Made by a program: the position numbers and the translations under genes. This document shows, piece after piece, positions 6,627 to 14,286 of a DNA stretch of 21,889 nt (position 1 is its first letter; every line of letters starts with the position of its first letter). The notes under the pieces are model-generated. The model saw only the letters and a list, made by a program, of their open reading frames with translations, was not told the origin of the DNA and ran no database searches. Origin of the DNA: CAYOXD01 sp964407825 (lineage in GTDB: Bacteria > Desulfobacterota > Desulfobacteria > Desulfobacterales > JAFDDL01); assembly GCA_964407825.1 (NCBI GenBank), contig CAYOXD010000049.1:1-21889 (forward strand), given 5' to 3'.

Positions 6627-6655
6627 TTGACAGAAAGGAAATATTTGATCATATG
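6627..6655 (+). promoter_or_regulatory. Possible sigma-70 promoter for the GGDEF gene
   Basis: A perfect -35 TTGACA (6627-6632) is followed after 17 bases by CATATG (6650-6655), a poor -10 with 3 of 6 matches. TATAAA at 6658-6663 is a better -10 match, but its spacing to TTGACA is 25 bases. The site lies 57 bp upstream of the ATG at 6712 in a local AT-rich stretch. Confidence 0.35.
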
Positions 6656-6711
6656 TCTATAAACCAGGTAAAACGACCCATGACTCGCGATTTCCCAGGA
6701 TACCTCCTCGC

Positions 6712-7737
6712 ATGAATGACATCAGTGCCCTGCTGGATCTGGTCAGACGGAATGAGGAAATTACCCGCCAGTTTCACGAAATAGAAATCAGAATCCTGTC
6801 CATCCTGAATTTCACGGATCTTTTTGAAGTCCTGTTAACCGAGATCATTGAAAAATTTCAGGTTCCCCACGTCTGGATTTCCCTGATCGACTCCGGTGAG
6901 ATGCCCCATCTCATTCACGCCATGGGGGACTCCGATGTTCTCAAGGCCCGCATGAACATCATCGACCGACGCACCTTCCGCTCCCTGGTGCCGGAGACCG
7001 CCGCCCCCCTGCTGATCAACCGGCATCTCCATCGATACGCGGCGCTGCTCCCCCAGGATCTCCATCTGCCCACGGGCTCCATAGCCCTTGCCCCCATCAG
7101 CCTCGATGGGACCCTCATCGGCAGCCTCAACCAGGCGGACGGCACCGCCACCCGCTTCTGCCCCGGCATCGATACCAGCCTCCTGGAGAGGCTCGCCCTG
7201 AAGGTATCCCTGTGTCTGGCCAACGTCACCGCCCATGAGAAACTGACCTACCTGGCCTATCACGATTCCCTCACCGGGCTGTTGAACCGCCGGGTCATGG
7301 AATCCATCCTTCAGCGGGAGTACAACCGCGCTGTCCGCTACCACTCTCAGCTGACGCTTGTCTTTATCGATTTGAACAAGTTCAAGGCGGTCAACGACAG
7401 CCTGGGACATCATGCGGGAGACGAACTCCTCCGCTATACGGCGGCTTCCCTGACGAAGCTGGTCCGAACCTCCGATGTGGTGGCACGATTCGCGGGGGAT
7501 GAATTTGTCATTCTGCTGCCTGAAACAGGCCCCGAAATGGCAAAAACCCTGATGACGCGTATTCAGGGCTTTCTTCGGGAAACCCCTTTCGCCATCGCCG
7601 GGCACAGGCTTCATGTGAGCCTCAGCTATGGTCTGGCCACCACCGGCGAACCCGAAGCCCGGGATGCCCAATGCCTGCTGCGTCTTGCGGATAAAAGGCT
7701 TTACCAGATGAAGGCGACTGCCGGCGAACGTCGCTGA
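6712..7737 (+). CDS. DUF484/GAF-like sensor with GGDEF diguanylate cyclase domain
   Basis: This 341-aa cytoplasmic protein has no signal peptide or membrane helix. Residues 1 to about 170 look like the DUF484 (GAF-like) domain, with a leading helix and the words HVWISLID and GSIALAPI; the ligand is unknown. After a short linker the GGDEF domain begins at HDSLTGLLNRR (184-194). FIDLNKFKAVND (218-229) gives the first metal-binding aspartate, and the active-site loop is AGDEF (261-265) in place of GGDEF. AGDEF variants are known in active cyclases. R252-T-S-D255, five residues before the loop, is an intact product-inhibition (I) site. It probably makes cyclic di-GMP from two GTP in response to a soluble signal. 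It is divergent from the redox cluster and convergent with the ribosomal operon. The SD is weak (AGGA 10 bases before the ATG). Confidence 0.9.
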   Translation: MNDISALLDLVRRNEEITRQFHEIEIRILSILNFTDLFEVLLTEIIEKFQVPHVWISLIDSGEMPHLIHAMGDSDVLKARMNIIDRRTFRSLVPETAAPLLINRHLHRYAALLPQDLHLPTGSIALAPISLDGTLIGSLNQADGTATRFCPGIDTSLLERLALKVSLCLANVTAHEKLTYLAYHDSLTGLLNRRVMESILQREYNRAVRYHSQLTLVFIDLNKFKAVNDSLGHHAGDELLRYTAASLTKLVRTSDVVARFAGDEFVILLPETGPEMAKTLMTRIQGFLRETPFAIAGHRLHVSLSYGLATTGEPEARDAQCLLRLADKRLYQMKATAGERR

Positions 7738-7745
7738 TGGGCCCT

Positions 7746-7780
7746 AAAAAAAGAGCCCCTTTCCGTTAAGAAAGGGGCTC
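7746..7780 (-). terminator. Rho-independent terminator of the ribosomal supercluster
   Basis: An 11-bp perfect stem, GAGCCCCTTTC (7753-7763) with GAAAGGGGCTC (7770-7780), has a 6-base loop. On the minus strand seven U residues follow (7752-7746). It lies 26 bp after the rplQ stop. The plus-strand exit has no T-run, so it is directional and does not serve the GGDEF gene, although it may also insulate it from read-through. Confidence 0.95.
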
Positions 7781-7806
7781 GTTGGATCGTATCCGAGGAT
7801 GCGTCC

Positions 7807-8271
7807 TCAGTCCGTCTCTTCCGAGGTTTCCACCGTCGGTTCGGATGGCTCTTTCGGAGCCGTTTCCGGGGGAACTTCGCTGGCATCCACTTTCTTTTTA
7901 TCCTTCTTGGCCTTCGGGGCCGCCACCAGCTCCACCAAGCTCATGGGGGCGGCATCGCCCGGCCTTCGTCCCAGCTTGATGACCCGGGTATATCCCCCGG
8001 CAGTGGCGGCAAAACGCTCGCCCGCCTCTTCGAACAGCTTGTGAACGACCTTTTTCTCCATCACGATGGCCAAGGCCTGACGCCGGGCATGCAAATCTCC
8101 CCTCTTGGCCAGCGTAATCATGTGATCGGCCCACCTTCTGATTTCCTTTGCCTTCACATCGGTGGTCCTGATCCTGTCGTGCTTCAGAAGCGAGGTGACC
8201 ATATTCCTGAACATGGCGCTTCGATGGCTGCTCGTCCGGCTAATTTTCAAACCCTGTTTATGGTGTCTCAT
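7807..8271 (-). CDS. rplQ: 50S ribosomal protein L17, with acidic C-terminal extension
   Basis: L17 binds 23S rRNA near the polypeptide exit on the solvent side. The core is unmistakable: the start MRHHKQGLKISRTSSHRSAM, then MVTSLLKHDRIRTTDVKAKE and an RLGRRPGDAAPMSLVEL end at about 101-118. The protein is 154 aa, against about 127 in E. coli. Residues from about 119 form an extra Lys-rich then Glu/Pro/Thr-rich tail without predicted structure. The ATG at 8271 overlaps the rpoA stop as ATGA, implying translational coupling to rpoA. It is the last gene of the supercluster and the terminator follows directly. Confidence 0.97.
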   Translation of the reverse strand: MRHHKQGLKISRTSSHRSAMFRNMVTSLLKHDRIRTTDVKAKEIRRWADHMITLAKRGDLHARRQALAIVMEKKVVHKLFEEAGERFAATAGGYTRVIKLGRRPGDAAPMSLVELVAAPKAKKDKKKVDASEVPPETAPKEPSEPTVETSEETD

Positions 8272-9299
8272 GGGATTGCTATCTCTCCTTCTTCACTATC
8301 TTCCTCGGGAGGGGTAAACCCATCCAGCTTCATGCCGAGGCTGAGCCCCATTTCGCTCAGAACATCCTTGATCTCGTTGAGGGATTTTCGGCCGAAGTTC
8401 TTGGTTTTAAGCATTTCCGCCTCGGTCTTGCTGACCAACTGGTAAATCTTGTGAATATCGGCGTTTTTCAAGCAGTTGGCACTGCGAACCGACAGTTCGA
8501 GTTCTTCTACGCTGCGAAACAGGTTCTCATTGAAGTCGGAAGTTTCGGCGTTCTTTTCCTTTTTGACCTTTTCGGGTACCTGTCCCTCATCGAAATTGAT
8601 GAAAATGGCGATCTGCTCCTTGAGAATCTTGCTGGCATAGGCAACCGCATCCTCGGGTAGCAGGCTGCCATCGGTCCAGACCTCCAGGGTCAGCTTGTCG
8701 TAGTCCGTCTGCTGGCCCACGCGCGCGTTTCCCACCACGTAGTTGACGCGCCGGATGGGCGAGAACACCGCATCGATGGGGATGGTGCCGATGGGGGCCT
8801 CTTCATCCTTGTTGTCCTCGGCCAGCCGGTATCCCTTGCCAACCTGAACCGTCATGGCCATCTGCAACCTTGCCCCGGCGCCGAGGGTGGCGATGGGCTG
8901 CTCGGGGTTGAGTACCTCGCAGCGCCCGTCATCGCTGACAATATCCCCGGCAGTCACCAGTCCCTCGCGGGACACATCGATGTGAATGGTCCTGGGTTCG
9001 CTGTCCTGCACCTTCAGGCGGACCGCCTTGAGATTCAGGATAATTTCGGACACGTCCTCCAGAGCCCCGTCCACTACACTGAATTCATGCATCACATTTT
9101 CGAATTTTACCGACACGATGGCGGCACCATACAGGGACGAGAGAATGATCCGCCGCAACGCATTTCCAATGGTGATACCGAAGCCCCGCTCCAACGGTTC
9201 GCATACAAACTTGCCGTAGTTGCCGGAGCTGGTAACCTGAACCTTTTCTGGCTTGATGATGGAAAGCCAGTTTTTTACAATTAGATCATTCGTTGACAT
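8268..9299 (-). CDS. rpoA: DNA-directed RNA polymerase subunit alpha
   Basis: This is alpha, 343 aa, which dimerises to nucleate RNA polymerase assembly and whose C-terminal domain contacts UP elements and activators. The N-terminal domain shows GFGITIGNALRRIILSSL and VKFENVMHEFSVVDG. The linker near EKVKKEKNAETSD is charged. The C-terminal domain has LELSVRSANCLKNADI and the helix-hairpin-helix words KTKNFGRKSLNEIKDVL. An acidic tail PPEEDSEEGE follows. The ATG at 9299 is chosen because GGAG lies 8 bases upstream; an in-frame TTG two codons earlier (9305) sits too close to that SD. A 111-bp gap separates it from rpsD, the longest inside the supercluster, but no convincing promoter was found there. 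Confidence 0.97.
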   Translation of the reverse strand: MSTNDLIVKNWLSIIKPEKVQVTSSGNYGKFVCEPLERGFGITIGNALRRIILSSLYGAAIVSVKFENVMHEFSVVDGALEDVSEIILNLKAVRLKVQDSEPRTIHIDVSREGLVTAGDIVSDDGRCEVLNPEQPIATLGAGARLQMAMTVQVGKGYRLAEDNKDEEAPIGTIPIDAVFSPIRRVNYVVGNARVGQQTDYDKLTLEVWTDGSLLPEDAVAYASKILKEQIAIFINFDEGQVPEKVKKEKNAETSDFNENLFRSVEELELSVRSANCLKNADIHKIYQLVSKTEAEMLKTKNFGRKSLNEIKDVLSEMGLSLGMKLDGFTPPEEDSEEGEIAIP

Positions 9300-9410
9300 G
9301 GGCAATTCTCCGGATTGTTTGGGTCTGTGGAATCAGAACCTCATCACACAGGAATGGAATTCGCCGGGAGCGTTTCCTATCGTTATTTATCCGTCTGCAA
9401 CCGGTCAACA

Positions 9411-10040
9411 TTATTTTGAATACAGCTCCACGATCAGCTGTTCCTGAATCGGCATAGTGATCTCCTCCCTTTCGGGTACCGCCTTTACAACTCCGGCGAA
9501 CGCTTCCTTTTCGATTTCGAACCATCGCGGGAGCCCACGTCTTACCACCGCCTCGAGCGCATCGTTGATCGCTTGCATCTTCCTGCTTTTTTCCCTGACT
9601 TCCACCTTGTCCCCCACCTTGACCTGGTAGGAGGGAATATTCACCCGCTTCCCGTTAACCAGAAAGTGGTTATGACGAACAAAGTGTCTGCCCTGGGTTC
9701 TGGAGTTGACGAACCCCATCCGGTAGACGGTGTTATCCAGCCTGTTCTCCAACAGAATCAGAAGGTTGACACCGGTTATCCCCTTCATTCGCTCGGCCTT
9801 CTCGAAGAGCAGGTGGAATTGCTTTTCGGAAAGTCCATACATTCTCTTGACCTTCTGTTTCTCACGGAGCTGGACTCCGTAATCGGATATTTTACTCCGG
9901 CGGCTCTGCCCGTGCTGGCCGGGGGCATAGCTTCTCCGGTCGAAGGCGCATTTCTCTGAATAACAGCGGTCGCCTTTGAGGAACAGTTTAAGGTTTTCTC
10001 GCCGGCAGAGGCGACAAACGGAACCAGTATATCGTGCCAA
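9411..10040 (-). CDS. rpsD: 30S ribosomal protein S4, zinc-binding form
   Basis: S4 is a primary 16S rRNA binder (5' domain), needed for early assembly and decoding fidelity. In E. coli it also represses the alpha operon. The protein is 209 aa. Cysteines C9, C12, C26 and C31 form the zinc site of the C+ form. The S4 RNA-binding fold is seen at RLDNTVYRMGFVNSRTQGRH through HFLVNGKRVNIPSYQV. Translation starts at TTG 10040, with GGAGG five bases upstream and the family-typical second residue onward (ARYTGS). The gap to rpsK is 58 bp. Confidence 0.97.
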   Translation of the reverse strand: MARYTGSVCRLCRRENLKLFLKGDRCYSEKCAFDRRSYAPGQHGQSRRSKISDYGVQLREKQKVKRMYGLSEKQFHLLFEKAERMKGITGVNLLILLENRLDNTVYRMGFVNSRTQGRHFVRHNHFLVNGKRVNIPSYQVKVGDKVEVREKSRKMQAINDALEAVVRRGLPRWFEIEKEAFAGVVKAVPEREEITMPIQEQLIVELYSK

Positions 10041-10098
10041 TTCTTCCTCCTTCTTATCGATCTTGGCTATTGAGCAGCGTCATGTGTACGGGGTACGC

Positions 10099-10485
10099 CT
10101 AGACCCTGCGTCGTTTGGGGGGGCGGCAACCATTGTGAGGAATCGGCGTGACGTCTCTAATGGCGGTAACGGTAAAACCCACAGCCTGCAGCGCCCGTAA
10201 GGCGGATTCCCGTCCCGACCCGGGACCTTTCACAAAAACTTCCACACTCCGCATCCCGTGCTCCATAGCCTTCTTGGAGGCATCCTCCGCAGCGAGTTGC
10301 GCAGCAAAGGGAGTACTCTTGCGGGAGCCCTTAAATCCCTGGACACCAGAGCTGGACCAGGAAACGACATTGCCGGCGGGATCGGTGATCGTAATAATGG
10401 TGTTATTGAAAGTCGACTGGATATGAACCACACCATTGTGAATATTTTTCTTTTCCTTCTTTTTTGTCCGGGTTCTTTTAGCCAT
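10099..10485 (-). CDS. rpsK: 30S ribosomal protein S11
   Basis: S11 lies on the platform of the small subunit near the E-site mRNA. This 128-aa protein has the family words VVHIQSTFNNTIITITDPAG, KSTPFAAQLAAEDASKKA and VFVKGPGSGRESALRAL, and ends in the typical HNGCRPPKRRRV. The N-terminal eighteen residues are Lys/Arg-rich, as expected. The ATG is at 10485. It follows rpsM after 58 bp. Nothing unusual is seen. Confidence 0.98.
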   Translation of the reverse strand: MAKRTRTKKKEKKNIHNGVVHIQSTFNNTIITITDPAGNVVSWSSSGVQGFKGSRKSTPFAAQLAAEDASKKAMEHGMRSVEVFVKGPGSGRESALRALQAVGFTVTAIRDVTPIPHNGCRPPKRRRV

Positions 10486-10543
10486 ATGTCTTTCCGAATC
10501 CGGCTGAGCCGGAAGTGTTGAGTGTTAATTAATGGGGTTGGCT

Positions 10544-10924
10544 CTATTTTTTGGTAGCGCCTTTTTTCTTGACCGCTGCACGTCTCGGGCCTTTCCGTGT
10601 CCGGGCGTTCGTTTTCGTACGCTGACCGTGGGCCGGCAGGGATTTCCGATGACGCAAGCCCCGGTAGCACCCCAGATCCATCAGACGCTTGATGTTCATG
10701 GACACCTCGGTCCGAAGTTCTCCCTCCACCTTGTACCCGCCGTCGATGGCCTTACGGATGTTGTTGATCTCGTCAACAGTCAACTCATCGGTCTTTGTCC
10801 CGGGATCGATCCGCAATGTTTCGAGGATCTTCTTTGAACTCGACCGGCCGATGCCGAAAATGTAGGTGAGCCCGATATCAATGCGCTTCCGATTCGGTAA
10901 ATCTACGCCCGCGATTCTTGCCAC
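10544..10924 (-). CDS. rpsM: 30S ribosomal protein S13
   Basis: S13 is a head protein that forms bridges B1a/B1b to the large subunit and touches P-site tRNA with its C-terminal tail. This 126-aa protein starts ARIAGVDLPNRKRIDIGLTY, has the helix-hairpin-helix IFGIGRSSSKKIL, then RGLRHRKSLPAHGQRTKTNA, and ends with a long basic tail. The start codon is GTG at 10924, with GGAGG five bases upstream. It begins 14 bp after rpmJ. Confidence 0.98.
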   Translation of the reverse strand: MARIAGVDLPNRKRIDIGLTYIFGIGRSSSKKILETLRIDPGTKTDELTVDEINNIRKAIDGGYKVEGELRTEVSMNIKRLMDLGCYRGLRHRKSLPAHGQRTKTNARTRKGPRRAAVKKKGATKK

Positions 10925-10938
10925 TTGCTCCTCCTGTC

Positions 10939-11052
10939 TTAGCCTTGCCGCTGTTTATGCCGTTTGTTCTCGCATATGACACGGATGGTTCCTTTTCGTC
11001 GTATTATTTTGCATTTGCTGCATATTTTTTTAACAGACGCTCTGACCTTCAT
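10939..11052 (-). CDS. rpmJ: 50S ribosomal protein L36, zinc-ribbon form
   Basis: This tiny 37-aa protein starts MKVRASVKKICSKCK and ends KRHKQRQG. Zinc ligands C11-x2-C14, C27 and H32 are all present, so it is the C+ form of L36. It binds 23S rRNA near the base of the L7/L12 region late in assembly. The ATG at 11052 has AAGGAG nine bases upstream. An 82-bp spacer separates it from infA; the spacer contains no adk or map gene and no stable terminator-like structure. Confidence 0.97.
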   Translation of the reverse strand: MKVRASVKKICSKCKIIRRKGTIRVICENKRHKQRQG

Positions 11053-11134
11053 GGATATTAGCTCCTTGTCCGGTGCCGCTGTCCGCCAGCCTGACGGAGT
11101 CGCGGCAGCTGCCTTCTGTTTGACATCCAGTTCA

Positions 11135-11353
11135 TCATTTCGATCTGTAAACGATCCTGCCCCGTGTCAGATCGTAGGGAGAAAGCTCCAAGGTAACCCT
11201 GTCGCCCGGTAGAATCTTGATGAAGTGCATCCTCATTTTTCCGGAAATATGGGCCAGCACCTGATGCTTGTTTTCAAGCTCCACCTTGAACATCGCATTG
11301 GGCAGCGTTTCGAGAACGACGCCTTCTACCTTGATGGGTTCATCTTTTGCCAT
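11135..11353 (-). CDS. infA: Translation initiation factor IF-1
   Basis: IF-1 occupies the A site of the 30S subunit during initiation and helps IF-2 and IF-3. This 72-aa protein is a single S1/OB-fold domain with the family words KVEGVVLETLPNAMFKVEL, ISGKMRMHFIKILPGDRV and ELSPYDLTRGRIVYR. The length is exactly typical. It begins 42 bp after secY on the same strand; in many bacteria adk and map lie between secY and infA but here they do not. Confidence 0.98.
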   Translation of the reverse strand: MAKDEPIKVEGVVLETLPNAMFKVELENKHQVLAHISGKMRMHFIKILPGDRVTLELSPYDLTRGRIVYRSK

Positions 11354-11395
11354 GTATAGCCTCTCTCCCGTTCCTTCCCGTTGCCTCCCGAGATC

Positions 11396-12694
11396 TTAAC
11401 GCCTACCCCGGACTCGCGCGCCGCTCTTTTTCAGAAAGCCGTCATAGTGCCTTGAGAGCATGTGTGATTCCATCTGGGCAATGGTGTCGATGGCGACGCC
11501 CACCACGATCAGAAGCGATGTACCGCCGTAATAGAACGGCACGGAAAATTTGGTAATCAGCAGGGTGGGCAAGATACAGACGGCCGATACATAAATCGCC
11601 CCCCCCAAGGTTATGCGCGTCAGCACCCGATCGATGTATTCCGAGGTTCGTTTTCCGGGCCGGATGCCCGGAATGAATCCGCCGTGCTTCTTCATATTGT
11701 CCGCCACGTCCTCCGGATTGAAGGTCACGGCCGTGTAAAAGTAGCAGAAAAAAAAGATCAGGACCACGTATATCAGATTGTAGACGAGACTGCCCGGCGT
11801 AAGATTGGATGCCATGTTCTTCAGCCAGGGAATCGTTATAAAGCTGGCGGCCGTGGCGGGAAACAGCATAATGGAGGAGGCGAAGATGGGCGGAATCACC
11901 CCGGAGGTATTGACCTTGAGGGGAAGATGTGTGCTCTGACCGCCATACATCCGCCTTCCTACCACCCGCTTGGCATACTGTACGGGTATGCGCCGCTGCC
12001 CCTGTTCCACGAAGATAATGAAGGCCAGCACCGCCACCATGAAGGCAAGGAGGAGGACCACCAGAAAGATGCTGATCTCACCGGCATTCATGAGCCGGCC
12101 CACGTTCGCCGCTGCTGTAGGCATCCGGCAGACGATACCGGCAAAGATGATGAGCGAAATGCCGTTGCCAATTCCCCGCTCCGTGATCTGCTCGCCCAGC
12201 CACATGATAAAGGCCGTGCCGGCGGTCAGCGTGATCACCGTCATGAACCGGAAAGACCACCCAGGGGCAAGGACGACGCCCATCTGCTCAAGCCCCACAC
12301 TGATGCCGAAGGACTGGATCACGCTGAGGATCACGGTGCCATAGCGGGTGTACTGGGTAATTTTCTTTCTTCCCTGCTCTCCCTCCTTGCTCAGGCGCTC
12401 CAGGTGAGGAACGACCACCGTCATCAGTTGCAGAATGATCGATGCGCTGATGTACGGCATGATGCCAAGGGCAAAAACCGAAAGCCGCTGGAGGGCACCG
12501 CCGGAAAACATGTTGAAAAGCCCGAGTACCGTGCCGGCGTTGCGATTGAAAATATCGGCCAAGGCCGCACTGTTGATGCCGGGAGTCGGCACGTGAACGC
12601 CGATACGGTAAACGATCAGAAGCCCCAACGTCGTGAGCACCCTACGTTTCAGTTCCGGTATTTTGAAGACGTTCTGAAAGCCGCCGGCAACCAT
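11396..12694 (-). CDS. secY: Protein translocase subunit SecY
   Basis: SecY is the pore-forming subunit of the SecYEG translocon. The 432-aa protein has the expected series of about ten membrane helices. Its amphipathic start has IPELKRRVLTTLGLLIVYRI, the first periplasmic stretch VHVPTPGI, the plug-helix region around LFNMFSGGALQRLSVFALGI, and the cytoplasmic loops RRIPVQYAKR and NPEDVADNMKKHGGFIPGIR that take part in SecA and ribosome contact. The ATG at 12694 is only one base after the rplO stop, so translation is likely coupled. It is the last spc-type gene before infA. Confidence 0.98.
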   Translation of the reverse strand: MVAGGFQNVFKIPELKRRVLTTLGLLIVYRIGVHVPTPGINSAALADIFNRNAGTVLGLFNMFSGGALQRLSVFALGIMPYISASIILQLMTVVVPHLERLSKEGEQGRKKITQYTRYGTVILSVIQSFGISVGLEQMGVVLAPGWSFRFMTVITLTAGTAFIMWLGEQITERGIGNGISLIIFAGIVCRMPTAAANVGRLMNAGEISIFLVVLLLAFMVAVLAFIIFVEQGQRRIPVQYAKRVVGRRMYGGQSTHLPLKVNTSGVIPPIFASSIMLFPATAASFITIPWLKNMASNLTPGSLVYNLIYVVLIFFFCYFYTAVTFNPEDVADNMKKHGGFIPGIRPGKRTSEYIDRVLTRITLGGAIYVSAVCILPTLLITKFSVPFYYGGTSLLIVVGVAIDTIAQMESHMLSRHYDGFLKKSGARVRGRR

Positions 12695-12695
12695 G

Positions 12696-13136
12696 TTAGA
12701 TGTCCTCTATTTTTCCGCCCGCGGCGGTTATCTTCTCACCCGCTCCCCTGCTCACCAGGTCGAGCCGTATCGTCAACGGGGCAGCGATCTCGCCATTGCC
12801 CAGCAACTTGATGGCGTCAAAGGCCCCCTTCACCAGGCCCGCCTGCATAAGGGCGGCCGCATCGACCGTGCTGCCGCTTTCAAAGGCCTTGAGATCTCTC
12901 AAATTCACGGTGGCGACCTTCTTTTTGAAGATGTTGGTGAATCCCCTCTTTGGCAGACGGCGGTGAATGGGCATCTGCCCGCCTTCGAAACCGGGTCTGA
13001 CACCTCCGCCAGAGCGACTCCCCTGGCCCTTTGTTCCCCTGCCTGCTGTTTTTCCCGTACCTGATCCTACGCCACGGCCCAACCGCTTTCGGTTGCGATT
13101 CGCCCCGCAGGCGGGCGCCAACTCGTTAAGCTTCAT
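12696..13136 (-). CDS. rplO: 50S ribosomal protein L15
   Basis: L15 is a 23S rRNA-binding protein that enters late and organises domains II and V. This 146-aa form has the Gly/Arg-rich N-terminal extension (RKRLGRGVGSGTGKTAGRG) and RPGFEGGQMPIHRRLPKRGF, both diagnostic. The ATG at 13136 is preferred because GGAG lies 8 bases upstream and MKLNELAP matches the family start. An in-frame GTG at 13142 overlaps the rpmD stop and is too close to that SD. The rpmD-rplO gap is 2 bp and the rplO-secY gap 1 bp. Confidence 0.96.
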   Translation of the reverse strand: MKLNELAPACGANRNRKRLGRGVGSGTGKTAGRGTKGQGSRSGGGVRPGFEGGQMPIHRRLPKRGFTNIFKKKVATVNLRDLKAFESGSTVDAAALMQAGLVKGAFDAIKLLGNGEIAAPLTIRLDLVSRGAGEKITAAGGKIEDI

Positions 13137-13138
13137 CC

Positions 13139-13318
13139 TCACTTCTCCTCGGCAATGACAAGATGCTGAACCGCGTGGATCATTCCCCTGATGGCAGGGG
13201 TATCCTCCCGTTCCACCACCTGATTGATTCTTCGAAGTCCCAGGCCGTGCAACACTTTTCTCTGTTTTTCAGGCCGGCCGATAACGCTCTTGACCATTTT
13301 CACTTTCAACGTTGCCAT
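13139..13318 (-). CDS. rpmD: 50S ribosomal protein L30
   Basis: L30 is a small 23S rRNA-binding protein absent from some bacterial groups; its presence here is informative for lineage. The 59-aa product starts ATLKVKMVKSVIGRPEKQRK and has GLGLRRINQVVEREDTPAIR, the family core. The frame stays open further upstream, but family length and alignment fix the ATG at 13318, with a modest GGGG/GGGAT-type SD. It lies 25 bp after rpsE and 2 bp before rplO. Confidence 0.96.
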   Translation of the reverse strand: MATLKVKMVKSVIGRPEKQRKVLHGLGLRRINQVVEREDTPAIRGMIHAVQHLVIAEEK

Positions 13319-13343
13319 GTCTTTTATCCCCGGTGAACCTGTA

Positions 13344-13838
13344 TTAAAGTTCCGCCTCCGTCTTGCCAAGCCGGGCGGCCACCTCGGCCTTGCTGCGCAT
13401 CTGGGACAGCCCGGCAAGGGTTGCCTTCACCACATTGTGCGGATTGTGGGTTCCCATGCACTTTGTCAGCACGTTCTGGATTCCAACGGCCTCGAGAACC
13501 GCCCGCACCGCACCGCCCGCGATCACGCCGGTCCCCTGGGAAGCGGGCTTGAGCATGACCCTGCCGGCACCGAATCGGCCGATGACTTCAAATGGTATGG
13601 TGCCGTCCACGAGTGGCACGTTTATCATGGATTTTTTCGCCTTTTCAACCCCTTTTCGAATGGCTTCAGGGACCTCGCCCGCCTTTCCAAGGCCATATCC
13701 CACCGACCCTGCGCCGTCTCCCACGACGACGATGGCGCTGAAGCTGAACCGTCGACCACCCTTGACGACTTTGGCAACCCGGTTGATATGAACCACCTTA
13801 TCGATCAGTTGCGTTTCTTCCTTTTCTTGCTTAAACAA
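13344..13838 (-). CDS. rpsE: 30S ribosomal protein S5
   Basis: S5 helps form the mRNA entry tunnel and affects decoding accuracy. The 164-aa protein has the double-stranded-RNA-binding-like N-terminal domain (VVHINRVAKVVKGGRRFSFS, then VVVGDGAGSVGYGLGKAGEV) and the C-terminal domain words PASQGTGVIAGGAVRAVLE and THNPHNVVKATLAGL. The start is TTG at 13838: AAGGAGG lies seven bases upstream and no ATG or GTG precedes the conserved region. It begins 32 bp after rplR. Confidence 0.97.
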   Translation of the reverse strand: MFKQEKEETQLIDKVVHINRVAKVVKGGRRFSFSAIVVVGDGAGSVGYGLGKAGEVPEAIRKGVEKAKKSMINVPLVDGTIPFEVIGRFGAGRVMLKPASQGTGVIAGGAVRAVLEAVGIQNVLTKCMGTHNPHNVVKATLAGLSQMRSKAEVAARLGKTEAEL

Positions 13839-13870
13839 GGCCCTGCCTCCTTACAAGATCTATGAATGGA

Positions 13871-14239
13871 CTAGAAGTTCAATCCTTCTTCCCGGGCAGC
13901 GTCGGAGAGCGCCTTGACGCGGCCATGGTAGAGGTAGCCATTGCGATCGAAAACCACCTTTTCGATGCCCTTCTCCTTGGCCCGCCTGGCCACCAGGGCT
14001 CCCACGGCCTTTGCAACCGCGCATTTCCCGGCGAGGTCCTTCTCATCGAGGATTGCCTTTTCCGTGCTGGCGGAAGCCGCCAAGGTGTTGCCCACCGTGT
14101 CATCGATAATTTGCGCATAAACATGCTTCGCACTTTTGAATACGCTCAAACGGGGCCGCGTTGCGGTTCCGAACACCTTTTTCCGGACCCTGAGCTTCCG
14201 TTTACTGCGTGCCGCTGTCTTTTTATTTGCCGTTTTCAT
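13871..14239 (-). CDS. rplR: 50S ribosomal protein L18
   Basis: L18 binds 5S rRNA, with L5, in the central protuberance. The 122-aa protein has a basic N-terminus (KRKLRVRKKVFGTATRPRLS), the core SVFKSAKHVYAQIIDDT and a conserved C-terminal KVVFDRNGYLYHGRVKALSD and AAREEGLNF. The length and ending are standard. The ATG is at 14239. It lies 47 bp after rplF and 32 bp before rpsE. Confidence 0.98.
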   Translation of the reverse strand: MKTANKKTAARSKRKLRVRKKVFGTATRPRLSVFKSAKHVYAQIIDDTVGNTLAASASTEKAILDEKDLAGKCAVAKAVGALVARRAKEKGIEKVVFDRNGYLYHGRVKALSDAAREEGLNF

Positions 14240-14286
14240 CCGATTATCCCTGTCCTGCCGTTGAACGCTCTTAATATGCCCGTCAC

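Noticed and set aside
9380..9408. Possible promoter in the rpsD-rpoA gap (TTGACC at 9408-9403 on the minus strand)
   Set aside because: The -10 at 17-base spacing is TAACGA, which matches poorly. No acceptable hexamer lies at 16-18 bases, so I do not call it.
11082..11098. Hairpin in the infA-rpmJ spacer (TCCG...CGGA)
   Set aside because: The inner pairing leaves a loop too small to form and there is a mismatch. Only a 4-bp outer stem remains and no U-run follows.
13139..13417. Longer L30 reading starting at 13417
   Set aside because: The extra N-terminal residues overlap rpsE and are not family-like. L30 is normally about 60 residues, matching the start at 13318.
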